From Spartobacteria bacterium (GTDB lineage Bacteria > Verrucomicrobiota > Verrucomicrobiia > Chthoniobacterales > Terrimicrobiaceae): a stretch of 44,543 nt of DNA. Of the stretch, positions 7,988 through 18,065 are shown in pieces (positions within the stretch are counted from its first letter, which is position 1; each line of letters begins with the position of its first letter). The stretch is from contig CANMQB010000003.1 of assembly GCA_947499885.1 (NCBI GenBank), positions 1-44,543 of the forward strand. Direction: 5' to 3'. Position numbers and translations under genes: made by a program. A model generated the notes under the pieces. It searched no databases and had not been told where the DNA came from. It was given only the letters and a program-made list of their open reading frames with translations.

Positions 7988-10900
7988 GTGGAATCCATCC
8001 GGCTCCGCGGAGCCAAACAAAACAACCTGCAAGGGGTTGATCTCGAGCTGCCTCTTGGTAGGCTTATTGTCGTTACCGGACCTAGCGGCAGCGGCAAGTC
8101 AAGCCTTGCGTTTGACACCATTTACGCTGAGGGACAGCGGCGCTACGTGGAGACATTTAGTCCCTACACGCGCCAGTTCCTCGAGCGGATGGACAAACCG
8201 CTTGCCGATAGCATTGAGGGAATCCCTCCCGCAATCGCCATCGAACAGGCCAACAATGTTCGAACCACCCGATCGACAGTTGGCACGATTACGGAAATCA
8301 ATGACTACCTGAAACTACTCTTCCCTCGCGCAGCAAAGGGCTTCTGCCCGAAGTGTGCGAAGGAGGTAGTCCAAGGAACACCGCAGTCAATTCTCCGGCA
8401 GATTCTCGACGACTTCCGTGGCAAGTCGCTCCTCTTGACCTTTGGAGTTAAAGTTCCAGAAAACACCGCCCCCAAGGACTTCTTCGAGTTTCTCGTCCAG
8501 CAAGGTTACTTGCGCGTATGGATTAACGGAACAATCCATCGAGCAGATGAACCCTCTGGGTTGCGCAAACTCCCGGAAACTATACTAGTCATCCAAGACC
8601 GGATCGATCTTGCGAATACCGCGCAAGCAAGGCTCTTTGAGAGCGTTGAGATTTCCCTGCGACTGGGCAATGACAGAATCACCGTTATTGACCCAGACTC
8701 CTCCACATCCCATACACACACAGCCGGTTGGCATTGCACCACCTGCGACATCGACATCCGCCCCCCATCCCCTGGCCTCTTCTCATTCAATTCCCCTCTG
8801 GGTGCCTGTCCAGAATGTAAAGGCTTCGGACGCATCATCGGAATCGACATGCAACGCGTCATTCCGGACCGCGCGCTTTCGATCTCCGAAGGTGTCATCC
8901 GTCCATTTCAAAGCGGTCAATCCGCCGAATGCCAAGACGATCTGATTCGCCACTGCCGCAAACGTGGCATCGACACAGTTCGATCATTCGACAAGCTCTC
9001 AAAAGCGGATCAGGATTTTGTCATTCATGGCGATCCCGATGTTGATTCCCGATTAGCTTGGGAGTCCGGCGAATGGTATGGAGTAGATGGGTATTTTAAG
9101 TGGCTTGAAAGCAAATCTTACAAAATGCACATCCGTGTGCTGCTTTCCCGTTACCGGAGTTACCAGCCGTGCCCAAAATGCCATGGCGGCCGTTTCCAAC
9201 CAGACACTCTAAATTATCGCATCCATCCCCCAGGCCTGACGATCGCCGATCTGGCCGCGCTCCCATTCCGGCGTTTGGCTCCGATCTTGGAAGCTTTTGA
9301 GCTCCCGGCATCAGATCGAGGCGCAAAACTTGTTCATCAGCAGGTTCTTTCACGCGTCAATTACCTCTGCGACATTGGCCTCGGCTACCTCACTCTCGAC
9401 CGCCCCACCCGCTCTCTCTCCGGCGGCGAAATCCAACGTGTGAATCTCACCACATGCCTCGGAGCCTCGCTCGTCAATACCCTTTTTGTCCTCGACGAGC
9501 CCAGTGTCGGCTTGCACCCACGTGACACCTCTCGCCTCATCGAGATCATGCAAGACCTTCGCGATAAGGGCAACACACTTCTTGTCGTAGAACACGAGGA
9601 GGCGGTCATCCGTGCCGCAGATGAGTTGGTGGATATCGGTCCAGGACGCGGCATTTCCGGCGGGCACCTCCTCTATTGCGGACCAGCAGAAAATTTCGCC
9701 ACGGCAAAAAACTCCCTCACAGCAGACTATCTCGAGGGAAAAAAGTCCATCCCTATTCCGAGTAAACGCCGCAAACCGGAAGGGCACATCACTCTCAAAG
9801 GCGTCACCCACCACAATATCAAGAACCTCAACGTCAAGTTTCCACTTGGCGTCCTCTGCGCCGTAACGGGAGTTTCAGGCTCCGGCAAAACATCCCTCGT
9901 CCGCGACGTCCTTCATCGCCAACTCATAGGCGAAGACCCCTCGGAAGACGAAGCCGCCGGGTTTGTGAAATCAATCAGCGGCGACGAGGAAGTGGACGAA
10001 GTCGTCATGGTGGACCAGTCCCCCCTTTCAAAAACACCCCGCTCGACTCCGGCCGTTTACCTCGGAGTTTACGAGCACATCCGCGAACTTTTTGCCGACA
10101 CCCCGGCGGCCGAGGCCGCAGGCTTCACCGCATCCAGTTTTTCTTTTAACGCTGGCAATGGACGCTGTGACCGCTGCTCCGGTCTGGGATTTGAAAAGGT
10201 GGAAATGCAATTTCTCAGCGATCTCTTCCTCCGCTGCCCGGAATGTGATGGCACGCGCTTCCGCGCCCCTCTGCTGAAAATCCAAGTCGCGGGGAAATCA
10301 ATCCACGATGTGCTGGAAATGACTGCAGCCGAGGCCATCGCTTTTTTTAAGCCGCTCGACGCACAGAAAAAAATCATCGACCCACTCGTACTCCTCGGCG
10401 AGGTGGGCCTCGACTACCTGAGGCTCGGCCAGCCTGTGAATGCCCTCTCCGGTGGCGAATCCCAGCGCCTCAAACTTGTCCATCACCTCATCCGCCAATC
10501 CCGCGATAAGGCCCTGCTCATCTTCGACGAACCCACCACCGGACTGCATTTTGACGACGTAGCTCTCCTCATCAAAGTCCTCCACCGCCTCGTCGAGGAA
10601 GGCAATAGTGTGATGGTCATTGAGCACAACCTCGAGGTCATCAAGTGCGCTGACTGGGTCATTGATCTTGGACCTGAAGGCGGAGACGAAGGAGGAAAAA
10701 TCGTCGCTGCAGGCACTCCAGAGCAGGTTGCAAACGTTGCCGCATCACTGACAGGTCAATTTCTCGCCCCCGTTCTCTCTGGGCGTAGAAGCTCTCTCAA
10801 CGAGCAGCCAAAACGGCATAAGCCTCGGACGCCCGCATCCAAGATGATCACCGTGCGCGGCGCCCGGGAACACAATTTAAAAAATATCGACGTCGATATC

Positions 10901-13456
10901 CCACGCGATGGCATGGTCGTAGTCACCGGTCTCAGCGGTTCCGGAAAATCCACTCTCGCCTTCGATATCCTTTTCGCCGAGGGCCAGCGCCGCTTCCTCG
11001 ATAGCATGTCGGCCTATGCGCGCCAGTTCGTCGATCAACTGGAAAAGCCAGATGTGGATTCCATCGAGGGCCTCCCCCCCAGCGTGGCCATCGAGCAACG
11101 CGTCACACGTGGCGGCGGAAAATCCACTGTTGCCACAGTGACCGAGATTTACCACTTTCTCCGACTCCTTTTTTCAAAGCTCGGAACCCAATTTTGCCCA
11201 GACTGCAAAGTCGCTGTGGAAAACCGCACCCCGACTGCCATCGCCGCAGAAGTAGATCAACAGGCCGCCAAGGGACCGGTTAAAATTTTCGCAAACCTTG
11301 TTAAGGGACGCAAAGGCTTCCACACCGATATAGCCCGTGCCGCAGCCAGACAAGGAATCACCACCCTCATTGTGGATGGTCGCCCCACCGCAGTCGAAGG
11401 CTTTGAAAAACTGGAGCGATTCAAGGAGCATACGATCGATGCCCTCATTGGAGAACTCACCTCGCCGGATGCCAAGAAATCCGACGACCTCACTCGCAAA
11501 GCCCTCCGCATGGGCAAGGGCACAGCACGCATGGAGGATGCAAGTGGCAAGTCCACCATCTTAAGCACCGAGATGAACTGCCCATCGTGCAGCCGTGCCT
11601 TTGAAGCACTCGATCCCCGCCTCTTCTCATTCAACTCGCCACACGGCTGGTGTAATCATTGCCGAGGTTTTGGCGAAGTCTGGAAAGGCCTCGGCGAAGA
11701 AGGAGATTTTGAAACCGCCATCGAAGCTGAACTCGACGAGGAGCGCCGGCACGAGGGACTCGAGGACGACGAACCCCGCCCCTGCCCAATTTGTAAAGGC
11801 ACACGTCTCAACGAGACGGCCGTCAACGTGCGCATCCAGAAGACATCGATCTCTGATTTCACGCACTCGCCAGCATCCGATGCCCTCGCGCTCTGCGACT
11901 CGCTCAAATTCGAAGGCCCGGCCGCCGAAGTCGCCCGCGATGTCGTCGCCGAAGTCCGCCAACGCCTCGAATTCCTTGCCAAGGTCGGCCTTGACTACCT
12001 GGCACTCGACCGCAGCGCCAAGACCCTCTCCGGCGGAGAATCCCAACGCATCCGCCTGGCTGCGCAGCTCGGTTCGAACCTGCGCGGCGTGCTCTACGTT
12101 CTGGACGAACCCACAATCGGTCTCCACCCAAGAGACAACGAACGTCTCCTCGATGCCCTCCAAGCATTGGCCAAAAAAGGGAACTCCCTCGTCATCGTGG
12201 AACATGATGAAGAGACCATGCGCCGAGCCGATCGCATTCTCGATCTGGGCCCAGGAGCCGGAAGCCGTGGCGGCGAGGTGATCGCCTCTGGAACTCTTCA
12301 AGAAATTATCGACCATCCGGTTTCTCATACCGGCCGCGCGCTCCGCGAGCCGATGAAGCACCCGCTTCGTGGAAAACGCCGCCCCGCTCCCACAGAGTGG
12401 CTCGAACTCAAAGGCGCCCACCTCCACAACATCAAAAACGAGAACGTCAAAATCCCCCTCCACCGCCTCAGCGTTCTCACCGGTGTCTCAGGCTCCGGCA
12501 AAAGCACACTCATCCGAGGAATCGTCGTTCCTGCAGTTCGCGACGTACTCGCGCGCAAACGCGCCCCACTGCACTCGGACCTCCACAAAGGCATCACCGG
12601 ATTTGAACAACTCGGCGCCGTCCTCGAAGTGGACCAATCACCCATCGGTAAGACCTCCCGATCCACACCGGCAACCTACGTCAAAGTCTTCGACGAAATC
12701 CGCAAAGTTTTCTCCACACTTCCCGCCGCACGGATGCGCGGCTACACGGCAAGCCGGTTCTCGTTCAACAATGAAGGCGGCCGCTGCGAAGCCTGCCTCG
12801 GCCAGGGCGTGATCAAACTCGAGATGAGCTTTCTCCCGACCTCCTACATGCCATGTCAGGACTGCGGTGGACGCCGATACAATCCAACCACCCTCGAAAT
12901 TCTCTATAACGGTCAGTCCATCGGCGATGTCATGGATATGACGATCGATCAGGCCGTCGGATTTTTTACCTCACATCCCAAAATTCAACGCCCCTTGGCA
13001 CTCCTGCAAGAGACTGGCCTCGGCTACCTCAAGCTGGGACAACCCAGCCCGACACTCAGCGGCGGCGAAGCCCAACGCATCAAACTCGTCACCCAACTCA
13101 CCCGCAGAGCCACGCCCGGAGCCGAGGAAATCCGGACCACCCGCAAAGGGAAATCCACACTCTACGTCCTCGAAGAACCCACCATCGGCCTCCACGCCCA
13201 CGATGTTGCCCAGCTCATTAATGTCCTCCACCGCCTCGTCGATGAAGGCGGCACGGTCGTGGTCATAGAACACCACCTCGACATCATCGCAGAGGCCGAC
13301 CACATTTTGGACATCGGCCCCGAAGCTGGTGCCAACGGCGGAAAAATCATCGCCCAAGGAACCCCCGAAAAAGTCGCCTTAGCCAAGGGCAGTTGCACCG
13401 CGCCATTCCTCAAAAAAATTCTCGGCATTCAGGACCAGAAAAAAACCAAAGCGTAA
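7988..13456 (+). CDS. uvrA: Tandem (double-length) excinuclease ABC subunit A
   Basis: 1822 aa, GTG start. Four Walker A (GPSGSGKSS, GVSGSGKTS, GLSGSGKST, GVSGSGKST), four LSGGE signatures, four Walker B regions, and repeated CxxC zinc-binding pairs. Confidence 0.97.
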   Translation: MESIRLRGAKQNNLQGVDLELPLGRLIVVTGPSGSGKSSLAFDTIYAEGQRRYVETFSPYTRQFLERMDKPLADSIEGIPPAIAIEQANNVRTTRSTVGTITEINDYLKLLFPRAAKGFCPKCAKEVVQGTPQSILRQILDDFRGKSLLLTFGVKVPENTAPKDFFEFLVQQGYLRVWINGTIHRADEPSGLRKLPETILVIQDRIDLANTAQARLFESVEISLRLGNDRITVIDPDSSTSHTHTAGWHCTTCDIDIRPPSPGLFSFNSPLGACPECKGFGRIIGIDMQRVIPDRALSISEGVIRPFQSGQSAECQDDLIRHCRKRGIDTVRSFDKLSKADQDFVIHGDPDVDSRLAWESGEWYGVDGYFKWLESKSYKMHIRVLLSRYRSYQPCPKCHGGRFQPDTLNYRIHPPGLTIADLAALPFRRLAPILEAFELPASDRGAKLVHQQVLSRVNYLCDIGLGYLTLDRPTRSLSGGEIQRVNLTTCLGASLVNTLFVLDEPSVGLHPRDTSRLIEIMQDLRDKGNTLLVVEHEEAVIRAADELVDIGPGRGISGGHLLYCGPAENFATAKNSLTADYLEGKKSIPIPSKRRKPEGHITLKGVTHHNIKNLNVKFPLGVLCAVTGVSGSGKTSLVRDVLHRQLIGEDPSEDEAAGFVKSISGDEEVDEVVMVDQSPLSKTPRSTPAVYLGVYEHIRELFADTPAAEAAGFTASSFSFNAGNGRCDRCSGLGFEKVEMQFLSDLFLRCPECDGTRFRAPLLKIQVAGKSIHDVLEMTAAEAIAFFKPLDAQKKIIDPLVLLGEVGLDYLRLGQPVNALSGGESQRLKLVHHLIRQSRDKALLIFDEPTTGLHFDDVALLIKVLHRLVEEGNSVMVIEHNLEVIKCADWVIDLGPEGGDEGGKIVAAGTPEQVANVAASLTGQFLAPVLSGRRSSLNEQPKRHKPRTPASKMITVRGAREHNLKNIDVDIPRDGMVVVTGLSGSGKSTLAFDILFAEGQRRFLDSMSAYARQFVDQLEKPDVDSIEGLPPSVAIEQRVTRGGGKSTVATVTEIYHFLRLLFSKLGTQFCPDCKVAVENRTPTAIAAEVDQQAAKGPVKIFANLVKGRKGFHTDIARAAARQGITTLIVDGRPTAVEGFEKLERFKEHTIDALIGELTSPDAKKSDDLTRKALRMGKGTARMEDASGKSTILSTEMNCPSCSRAFEALDPRLFSFNSPHGWCNHCRGFGEVWKGLGEEGDFETAIEAELDEERRHEGLEDDEPRPCPICKGTRLNETAVNVRIQKTSISDFTHSPASDALALCDSLKFEGPAAEVARDVVAEVRQRLEFLAKVGLDYLALDRSAKTLSGGESQRIRLAAQLGSNLRGVLYVLDEPTIGLHPRDNERLLDALQALAKKGNSLVIVEHDEETMRRADRILDLGPGAGSRGGEVIASGTLQEIIDHPVSHTGRALREPMKHPLRGKRRPAPTEWLELKGAHLHNIKNENVKIPLHRLSVLTGVSGSGKSTLIRGIVVPAVRDVLARKRAPLHSDLHKGITGFEQLGAVLEVDQSPIGKTSRSTPATYVKVFDEIRKVFSTLPAARMRGYTASRFSFNNEGGRCEACLGQGVIKLEMSFLPTSYMPCQDCGGRRYNPTTLEILYNGQSIGDVMDMTIDQAVGFFTSHPKIQRPLALLQETGLGYLKLGQPSPTLSGGEAQRIKLVTQLTRRATPGAEEIRTTRKGKSTLYVLEEPTIGLHAHDVAQLINVLHRLVDEGGTVVVIEHHLDIIAEADHILDIGPEAGANGGKIIAQGTPEKVALAKGSCTAPFLKKILGIQDQKKTKA

Positions 13457-13475
13457 TACCCCATCGCGCTTTTTT
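13448..13475 (+). terminator. Possible weak terminator at uvrA 3' end
   Basis: AAAGCG (13448-13453) / CGCTTT (13467-13472) followed by a T run; overlaps the uvrA stop. Confidence 0.35.
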
Positions 13476-13513
13476 AAAAAATCTGAGGTTGAGAGGGAGA
13501 TAATCAACCCGTA

Positions 13514-13550
13514 CTCTGTACTCCGTGCTCTCTGTGACCTCTGTGGTCAA
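13514..13550. repeat. Second copy (single arm) of CTCTGTG intergenic element
   Basis: 13521-13550 ctccgtgctctctgtgacctctgtggtcaa matches 231-260 at 25/30 positions, with identical terminal ctctgtggtcaa. Confidence 0.6.
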
Positions 13551-13567
13551 GATTGCTGACGTCCGCA

Positions 13568-14446
13568 TTAATCCGGCAAAATTTCCGTACCGATTCCTGC
13601 ATTGGTAAAAATCTCGAGCAGCAGACAATGCAGAGTGTGACCGCCAATCATGTGGATTTTTCCCACTCCGCGTTCCATCGCGGAAATCGCTGAAAGAACC
13701 TTTGGAATCATACCGCCTGCGATGATTTTTTGCTGAATGAGGCTTTTAACCTGCTTTGCGGTAACGCTGGGAATGAGAGATTCACGATCCGATGCGTCGC
13801 GCATAATACCCGATACGTCAGTGACATAGATGAGCTTGGCGGCCTTGAGTTCAGCTGCCAGTGCCGCTGCCGCGATGTCGGCATTGATATTCAAAACAAT
13901 CCCACCCGGCGTGGCCCCGATCGGGCTGATGACGGGAACGATTTCGTGACTCAGGGCTTCTCTCACCAACTGGGCATTAACCTCCTGAGCCTCGCCAACA
14001 AAACCAATTTCAACCACCTCCCCATCGATCAAAACCTGTTTCTGCAATTGGCGGGCGATGAAGACATCCTTCCCAGAGATTCCTTTGGCATGGCCACCAA
14101 ATTCCTTGATCGTTGAAACGATGGAAGGATTGATCTCCTTGTCGAGTGTTGACTCCACAATCCCGATTGCTGTGGCATTTGTTGCCCGAAGACCCTCGAT
14201 GAAGTGGGCCTTCAATCCAGCATCCTTCATGCGAGCGGTGATGGCCTTGCCGCCTCCGTGCACCAAGACGGGATTGATGCCAACGGCCTCGAGAAAAACC
14301 ACATCGCGAAGGAATTTGTCAACGATGTGCTCGTCCTCCATCGCAGAGCCACCGTATTTGATCACGAAGGTCTGTCCCCGATATTTCTGAATATAAGGGA
14401 GCGCCTCGATCAGGCACTCAGAGCGTAATTCGGGAGTCGTAAGCAT
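13568..14446 (-). CDS. argB: Acetylglutamate kinase
   Basis: FVIKYGGSAMED...VLVHGGGKAI...; GGMIPKVLSAISAMERGVGKIHMIGG. Confidence 0.96.
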   Translation of the reverse strand: MLTTPELRSECLIEALPYIQKYRGQTFVIKYGGSAMEDEHIVDKFLRDVVFLEAVGINPVLVHGGGKAITARMKDAGLKAHFIEGLRATNATAIGIVESTLDKEINPSIVSTIKEFGGHAKGISGKDVFIARQLQKQVLIDGEVVEIGFVGEAQEVNAQLVREALSHEIVPVISPIGATPGGIVLNINADIAAAALAAELKAAKLIYVTDVSGIMRDASDRESLIPSVTAKQVKSLIQQKIIAGGMIPKVLSAISAMERGVGKIHMIGGHTLHCLLLEIFTNAGIGTEILPD

Positions 14447-14450
14447 GATC

Positions 14451-15638
14451 TTACTCCCCCAAGTTCAATCTCACATATTCCTCAGTGAGATCTGTGGTCC
14501 ACACATAGTAGCTGCCTTTACCGAGTTTGAGATCAACTGTGACCTTGAAGGATTTTTTTGCAGCGACCGCGCGAAGTTTTTCAAACGGAGTCTGCGAGGC
14601 AATGCCGTTTTTAACCGAGGCGAGTTTGTCATAAAAGATATCTACTTTTGTGTCATCGATCTTCACACCGCAGTATCCCACCGCATCGAGAATTCGGCCC
14701 CAGTTCGGATCGCCGCCAGCCCAGGCGCACTTCACCAGCGTGGAGTTCGCTATGGCCTCAGCAGCAGCGCGCGCCTCTTTGTCATTCGCTGCGCCTGTCA
14801 CTTCCACTTCGACGAAACGCGAAACGCCTTCCCCGTCACTCACGATCATTCGCGCCAAGGTGCGCGTCACCTCGTCGAGGGCCTGACCGAATGCGGACAT
14901 ATCAGGCGTGCAAGCACTCAGCCCGTTGGCGAGCAGGATGACCGTGTCATTCGTGCTCATGTCGCCATCGATGGTGATGCGATTAAAAGAATTTGCCACG
15001 GAACGCTTCAGCTCAGCTCGAAGCACTGGTTGGCTGAGATCGGCATCCGTGGTTACCACGCAAAGCATGGTAGCCATGTTCGGGTCGATCATTCCTGCAC
15101 CTTTGGCAATACCCCCCACTCGAAACGAGCCCTTGCCTGTCTTCACCTCGACAGCAAATTCCTTGGCGAAGGTATCACTTGTCATGATGGCGGCAGCCGA
15201 CGCGAGGCTGCCAGTGCGGTTCGGTTTCAGCGAGGCGATGCCTTTCGCGATACGATCCATCGGCATAGGAACCCCAATTCGACCAGTCGAACAGACGAGC
15301 ACTTCTTTCGACTTCAATCCCAATAGGCCAGCGGCAGCGTCACACATGGCACGCGCATCTTGAATCCCAGCATGACCAGTGCAGGCGTTCGCATTGCCGC
15401 TATTGAGAATCACAGCACGCTGTCCCCCTGTCTTGAGATGTTCAGCAGAAACACGAACAGGTGCAGCTTTGACTTTATTCGTGGTGAACGTGGCCGCCGA
15501 AAATGATGGCGCCTCCGAAAAAACAACTGCCACATCATCACGTGTCACGTTTGCTGTTTTAATTCCACACCCAGAGGCTCCCGCAAAAAAGCCCCGTGCA
15601 GCACAGACGCCGCCCTTGATTTTTTTAATTTCGATCAT
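14451..15638 (-). CDS. argJ: Glutamate N-acetyltransferase/amino-acid acetyltransferase
   Basis: GGIAKGAGMIDPNMATMLCVVTTDA with the KGAGMI.PNMATML autocleavage region; VILNSGNANACTG. Confidence 0.96.
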   Translation of the reverse strand: MIEIKKIKGGVCAARGFFAGASGCGIKTANVTRDDVAVVFSEAPSFSAATFTTNKVKAAPVRVSAEHLKTGGQRAVILNSGNANACTGHAGIQDARAMCDAAAGLLGLKSKEVLVCSTGRIGVPMPMDRIAKGIASLKPNRTGSLASAAAIMTSDTFAKEFAVEVKTGKGSFRVGGIAKGAGMIDPNMATMLCVVTTDADLSQPVLRAELKRSVANSFNRITIDGDMSTNDTVILLANGLSACTPDMSAFGQALDEVTRTLARMIVSDGEGVSRFVEVEVTGAANDKEARAAAEAIANSTLVKCAWAGGDPNWGRILDAVGYCGVKIDDTKVDIFYDKLASVKNGIASQTPFEKLRAVAAKKSFKVTVDLKLGKGSYYVWTTDLTEEYVRLNLGE

Positions 15639-16672
15639 AGCAATCCAGCCGTCTCATCAAGTCCGGCCATGAGGTTGAAGTTCTGCACCGCCTGACCGGC
15701 GGCACCTTTGACTAAATTATCCTCCGCAGAGAGCAGGATAAGCCGACCCGTGCGAGCATCAAACCTCGCCGAGATATCGCAGAAATTTGTGCCCGACACA
15801 TTTTTTGTATCGGGAAGGTTTTTGGAAACTCTCACGAACGGTTCATCAGCGTAAGCGGACTCAAGTACTGACAGAATTTTTTCCTCTGCAACCCCATCGA
15901 TGAGCCGAGTAAAGATCGTTGTATGGATGCCTCTGGTCATTGGGGCCAGGTGCGGAACAAAAGTAATCGTGACCTGTCGAGAGGCAGCCAAGGAGAGCTC
16001 CTGCTCGATTTCAGAAAGGTGTCGGTGCTTCGGCAGCCCGTAGGCACGCAGGCTCTCATTGCACTCACCGAAAAGAAGCGCCGCCTCCGCCTTACGCCCT
16101 GCTCCGCTGACACCACTGGCACTCGCGACAGCAATATCCCGGAAATCAATCAGACCCGCCCTCAAGAGAGGAACAAGCAGGAGCAGCACCGATGTTGGAT
16201 AGCAGCCTGCAGAGCCCACAAGTTTTGCAGACCGGATTTCCTCTCGATGCAACTCAGGCAGTCCGTAGATTGCTTCGGGAAGCAGTTCCGTAGCAGGATG
16301 CGCTTCTCCATAAAATTCCTGGTAAACCTCAGCATCACGCAAACGAAAATCCGCACTCAAATCAATGATTCGTTTACCTGCCCGCCAAAGCGGAACGGCG
16401 TACTCGGCCGCAAGACCATGAGGAAGGGCTAGAAAGTAAAACTCAGCGCCGCATTTCAAAAGCAAGTCGATCGAAGATTCGATAAAAACCAAATTGGAAA
16501 ACTCCCTCACAGATGACAGGCGCGGCAGAACTTCGCCAACCGGCTTTCCCGCATGTTGACGCGAAGTCACAGCCATGACTTGGACATCTGGATGCCTTGC
16601 AAGAATCGAACAAAGTTCTTCCCCCGAGTATCCGTTGGCGCCCACAATCGCGACAGGAACTTTGGCACTCAT
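15635..16672 (-). CDS. argC: N-acetyl-gamma-glutamyl-phosphate reductase
   Basis: VAIVGANGYSGEELCSILARHP; LVGSAGCYPTSVLLLLVPLL; VPHLAPMTRGIHTTIF. ATGA overlap with argJ. Confidence 0.96.
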   Translation of the reverse strand: MSAKVPVAIVGANGYSGEELCSILARHPDVQVMAVTSRQHAGKPVGEVLPRLSSVREFSNLVFIESSIDLLLKCGAEFYFLALPHGLAAEYAVPLWRAGKRIIDLSADFRLRDAEVYQEFYGEAHPATELLPEAIYGLPELHREEIRSAKLVGSAGCYPTSVLLLLVPLLRAGLIDFRDIAVASASGVSGAGRKAEAALLFGECNESLRAYGLPKHRHLSEIEQELSLAASRQVTITFVPHLAPMTRGIHTTIFTRLIDGVAEEKILSVLESAYADEPFVRVSKNLPDTKNVSGTNFCDISARFDARTGRLILLSAEDNLVKGAAGQAVQNFNLMAGLDETAGLL

Positions 16673-16678
16673 AAGAGA

Positions 16679-18007
16679 TCAGGCTGCGGCTTTTGCAGAG
16701 GCGCGCTCGAAGCGTGCCAGGGTGCGGTCCTTGCCGAGAACGACAAACATTTCATAGAGCCCCGGGCCAACCGATCTTCCACTTACAGCGACACGAGCGG
16801 GATGAACCAACTCACCCGTTTTGACTCCAAGAGCCGTAGCCGTCTCCTTCAGCGCTGCCTCTAAGGAAGCATGCGTCCACTCGCTCAAATTTACCAGCGT
16901 GGTGCGGAGGGCCTGAAGACGACCAGCTGCACCCGCTTTGTTAAGGCTTTTTTCAACGGCCTCTGAGTCAAAAGAAAAATCCTCCGTGAAAAGGAATCCA
17001 ATCCAATCCGGAACATCACTCAGATGCTTGACCTTTGGCTTCACAATAGCCAGCGCCGCTAGGAGCGATTCATTTGTGCCATAGGCGATAGCGGCCTTTT
17101 CGACAAACGGCTTCGCCAACTCCACGAAACGCTCAAAGCTCATCGAAAGAATATGCTGACCATTCAGCCAAAAACATTTGTCCAAATCAAAAATCGCATT
17201 GCGGCGATTAATCTTATCGATGTCAAACACAGCAAGAAGCTCCTCCATCGTGAGCTTCTCGCGATTGTCGCCAGGCGACCAACCGAGCAGACAGAGGTAG
17301 TTCACGACAGCCTCCGGAGCGTAGCCATGCTCCATGAAATACGTGATACTCGACCCCCCATCGCGCTTACTGAGCTTCTTGCCCTCATGATTCAGGATGA
17401 GCGGAATATGGCCAAAGACCGGGGGTTTCTCGCCGAGCGCGTTGTAAAGTTCGACATGCTTCGGCGTGTTGGAAAGGTGGTCCTCACCACGAATGACATG
17501 TGTGAGTTTCATCTCGATGTCGTCCACAACATTCACAAAATGAAAAATCCAAGACCCATCGGGGCGGCGGATCGTCATGTCAGGATGCGTCGCCGGATTC
17601 GACATATCGAACTCAATACGCCCACAAACCATATCCTCGACGACCACCGATTTGCGCGGAGAACGAAAACGGATCGCCCCGCCATCCTCGTACACATGCC
17701 CTCCAAGCTCCAATCGAGCCAGGTATTTTGCATAAATGTCCGAACGCTCGCTCTGCCGATAGGGGCCAAACTCTCCTCCTTTGTCAGGTCCCTCATCCCA
17801 ATCCAGCCCCAACCACTTCAAGCCATCATAAATGACTTGGTGAGCCTCCTCCGTATTGCGTTTCTCATCGGTGTCCTCAATCCGAAGAATAAATTTTCCA
17901 CCATGGCGGCGTGCATAGAGCCAATTGAAAAGAGCAGTGCGCCCCCCACCCACATGAAGATAGCCAGTCGGCGAAGGAGCAAATCGAGTACGAACAGTCA
18001 TCGGCAC
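16679..18007 (-). CDS. gltX: Glutamyl-tRNA synthetase (non-discriminating or discriminating not determined)
   Basis: VRTRFAPSPTGYLHVGGGRTALFNWLYARR; FILRIEDTD; KLSKRDGGSSI. Start may be the second Met at 18001. Confidence 0.95.
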   Translation of the reverse strand: MPMTVRTRFAPSPTGYLHVGGGRTALFNWLYARRHGGKFILRIEDTDEKRNTEEAHQVIYDGLKWLGLDWDEGPDKGGEFGPYRQSERSDIYAKYLARLELGGHVYEDGGAIRFRSPRKSVVVEDMVCGRIEFDMSNPATHPDMTIRRPDGSWIFHFVNVVDDIEMKLTHVIRGEDHLSNTPKHVELYNALGEKPPVFGHIPLILNHEGKKLSKRDGGSSITYFMEHGYAPEAVVNYLCLLGWSPGDNREKLTMEELLAVFDIDKINRRNAIFDLDKCFWLNGQHILSMSFERFVELAKPFVEKAAIAYGTNESLLAALAIVKPKVKHLSDVPDWIGFLFTEDFSFDSEAVEKSLNKAGAAGRLQALRTTLVNLSEWTHASLEAALKETATALGVKTGELVHPARVAVSGRSVGPGLYEMFVVLGKDRTLARFERASAKAAA

Positions 18008-18065
18008 ACAAAACGGGATTTCCCCTCAGAACTCAAGATAGGAAAAATATCCAAACCGAACTGAA

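Noticed and set aside
11627-12463. 278-aa ORF antisense to uvrA (and other antisense ORFs in 8506-13428)
   Set aside because: Lies opposite strongly supported UvrA motifs; typical shadow ORF from codon bias.
14445-15326. 293-aa ORF on + strand opposite argJ
   Set aside because: Antisense to a complete ArgJ; no protein family features.
17153-18064. 303-aa ORF on + strand opposite gltX
   Set aside because: Antisense to complete GltX; no recognisable motifs.
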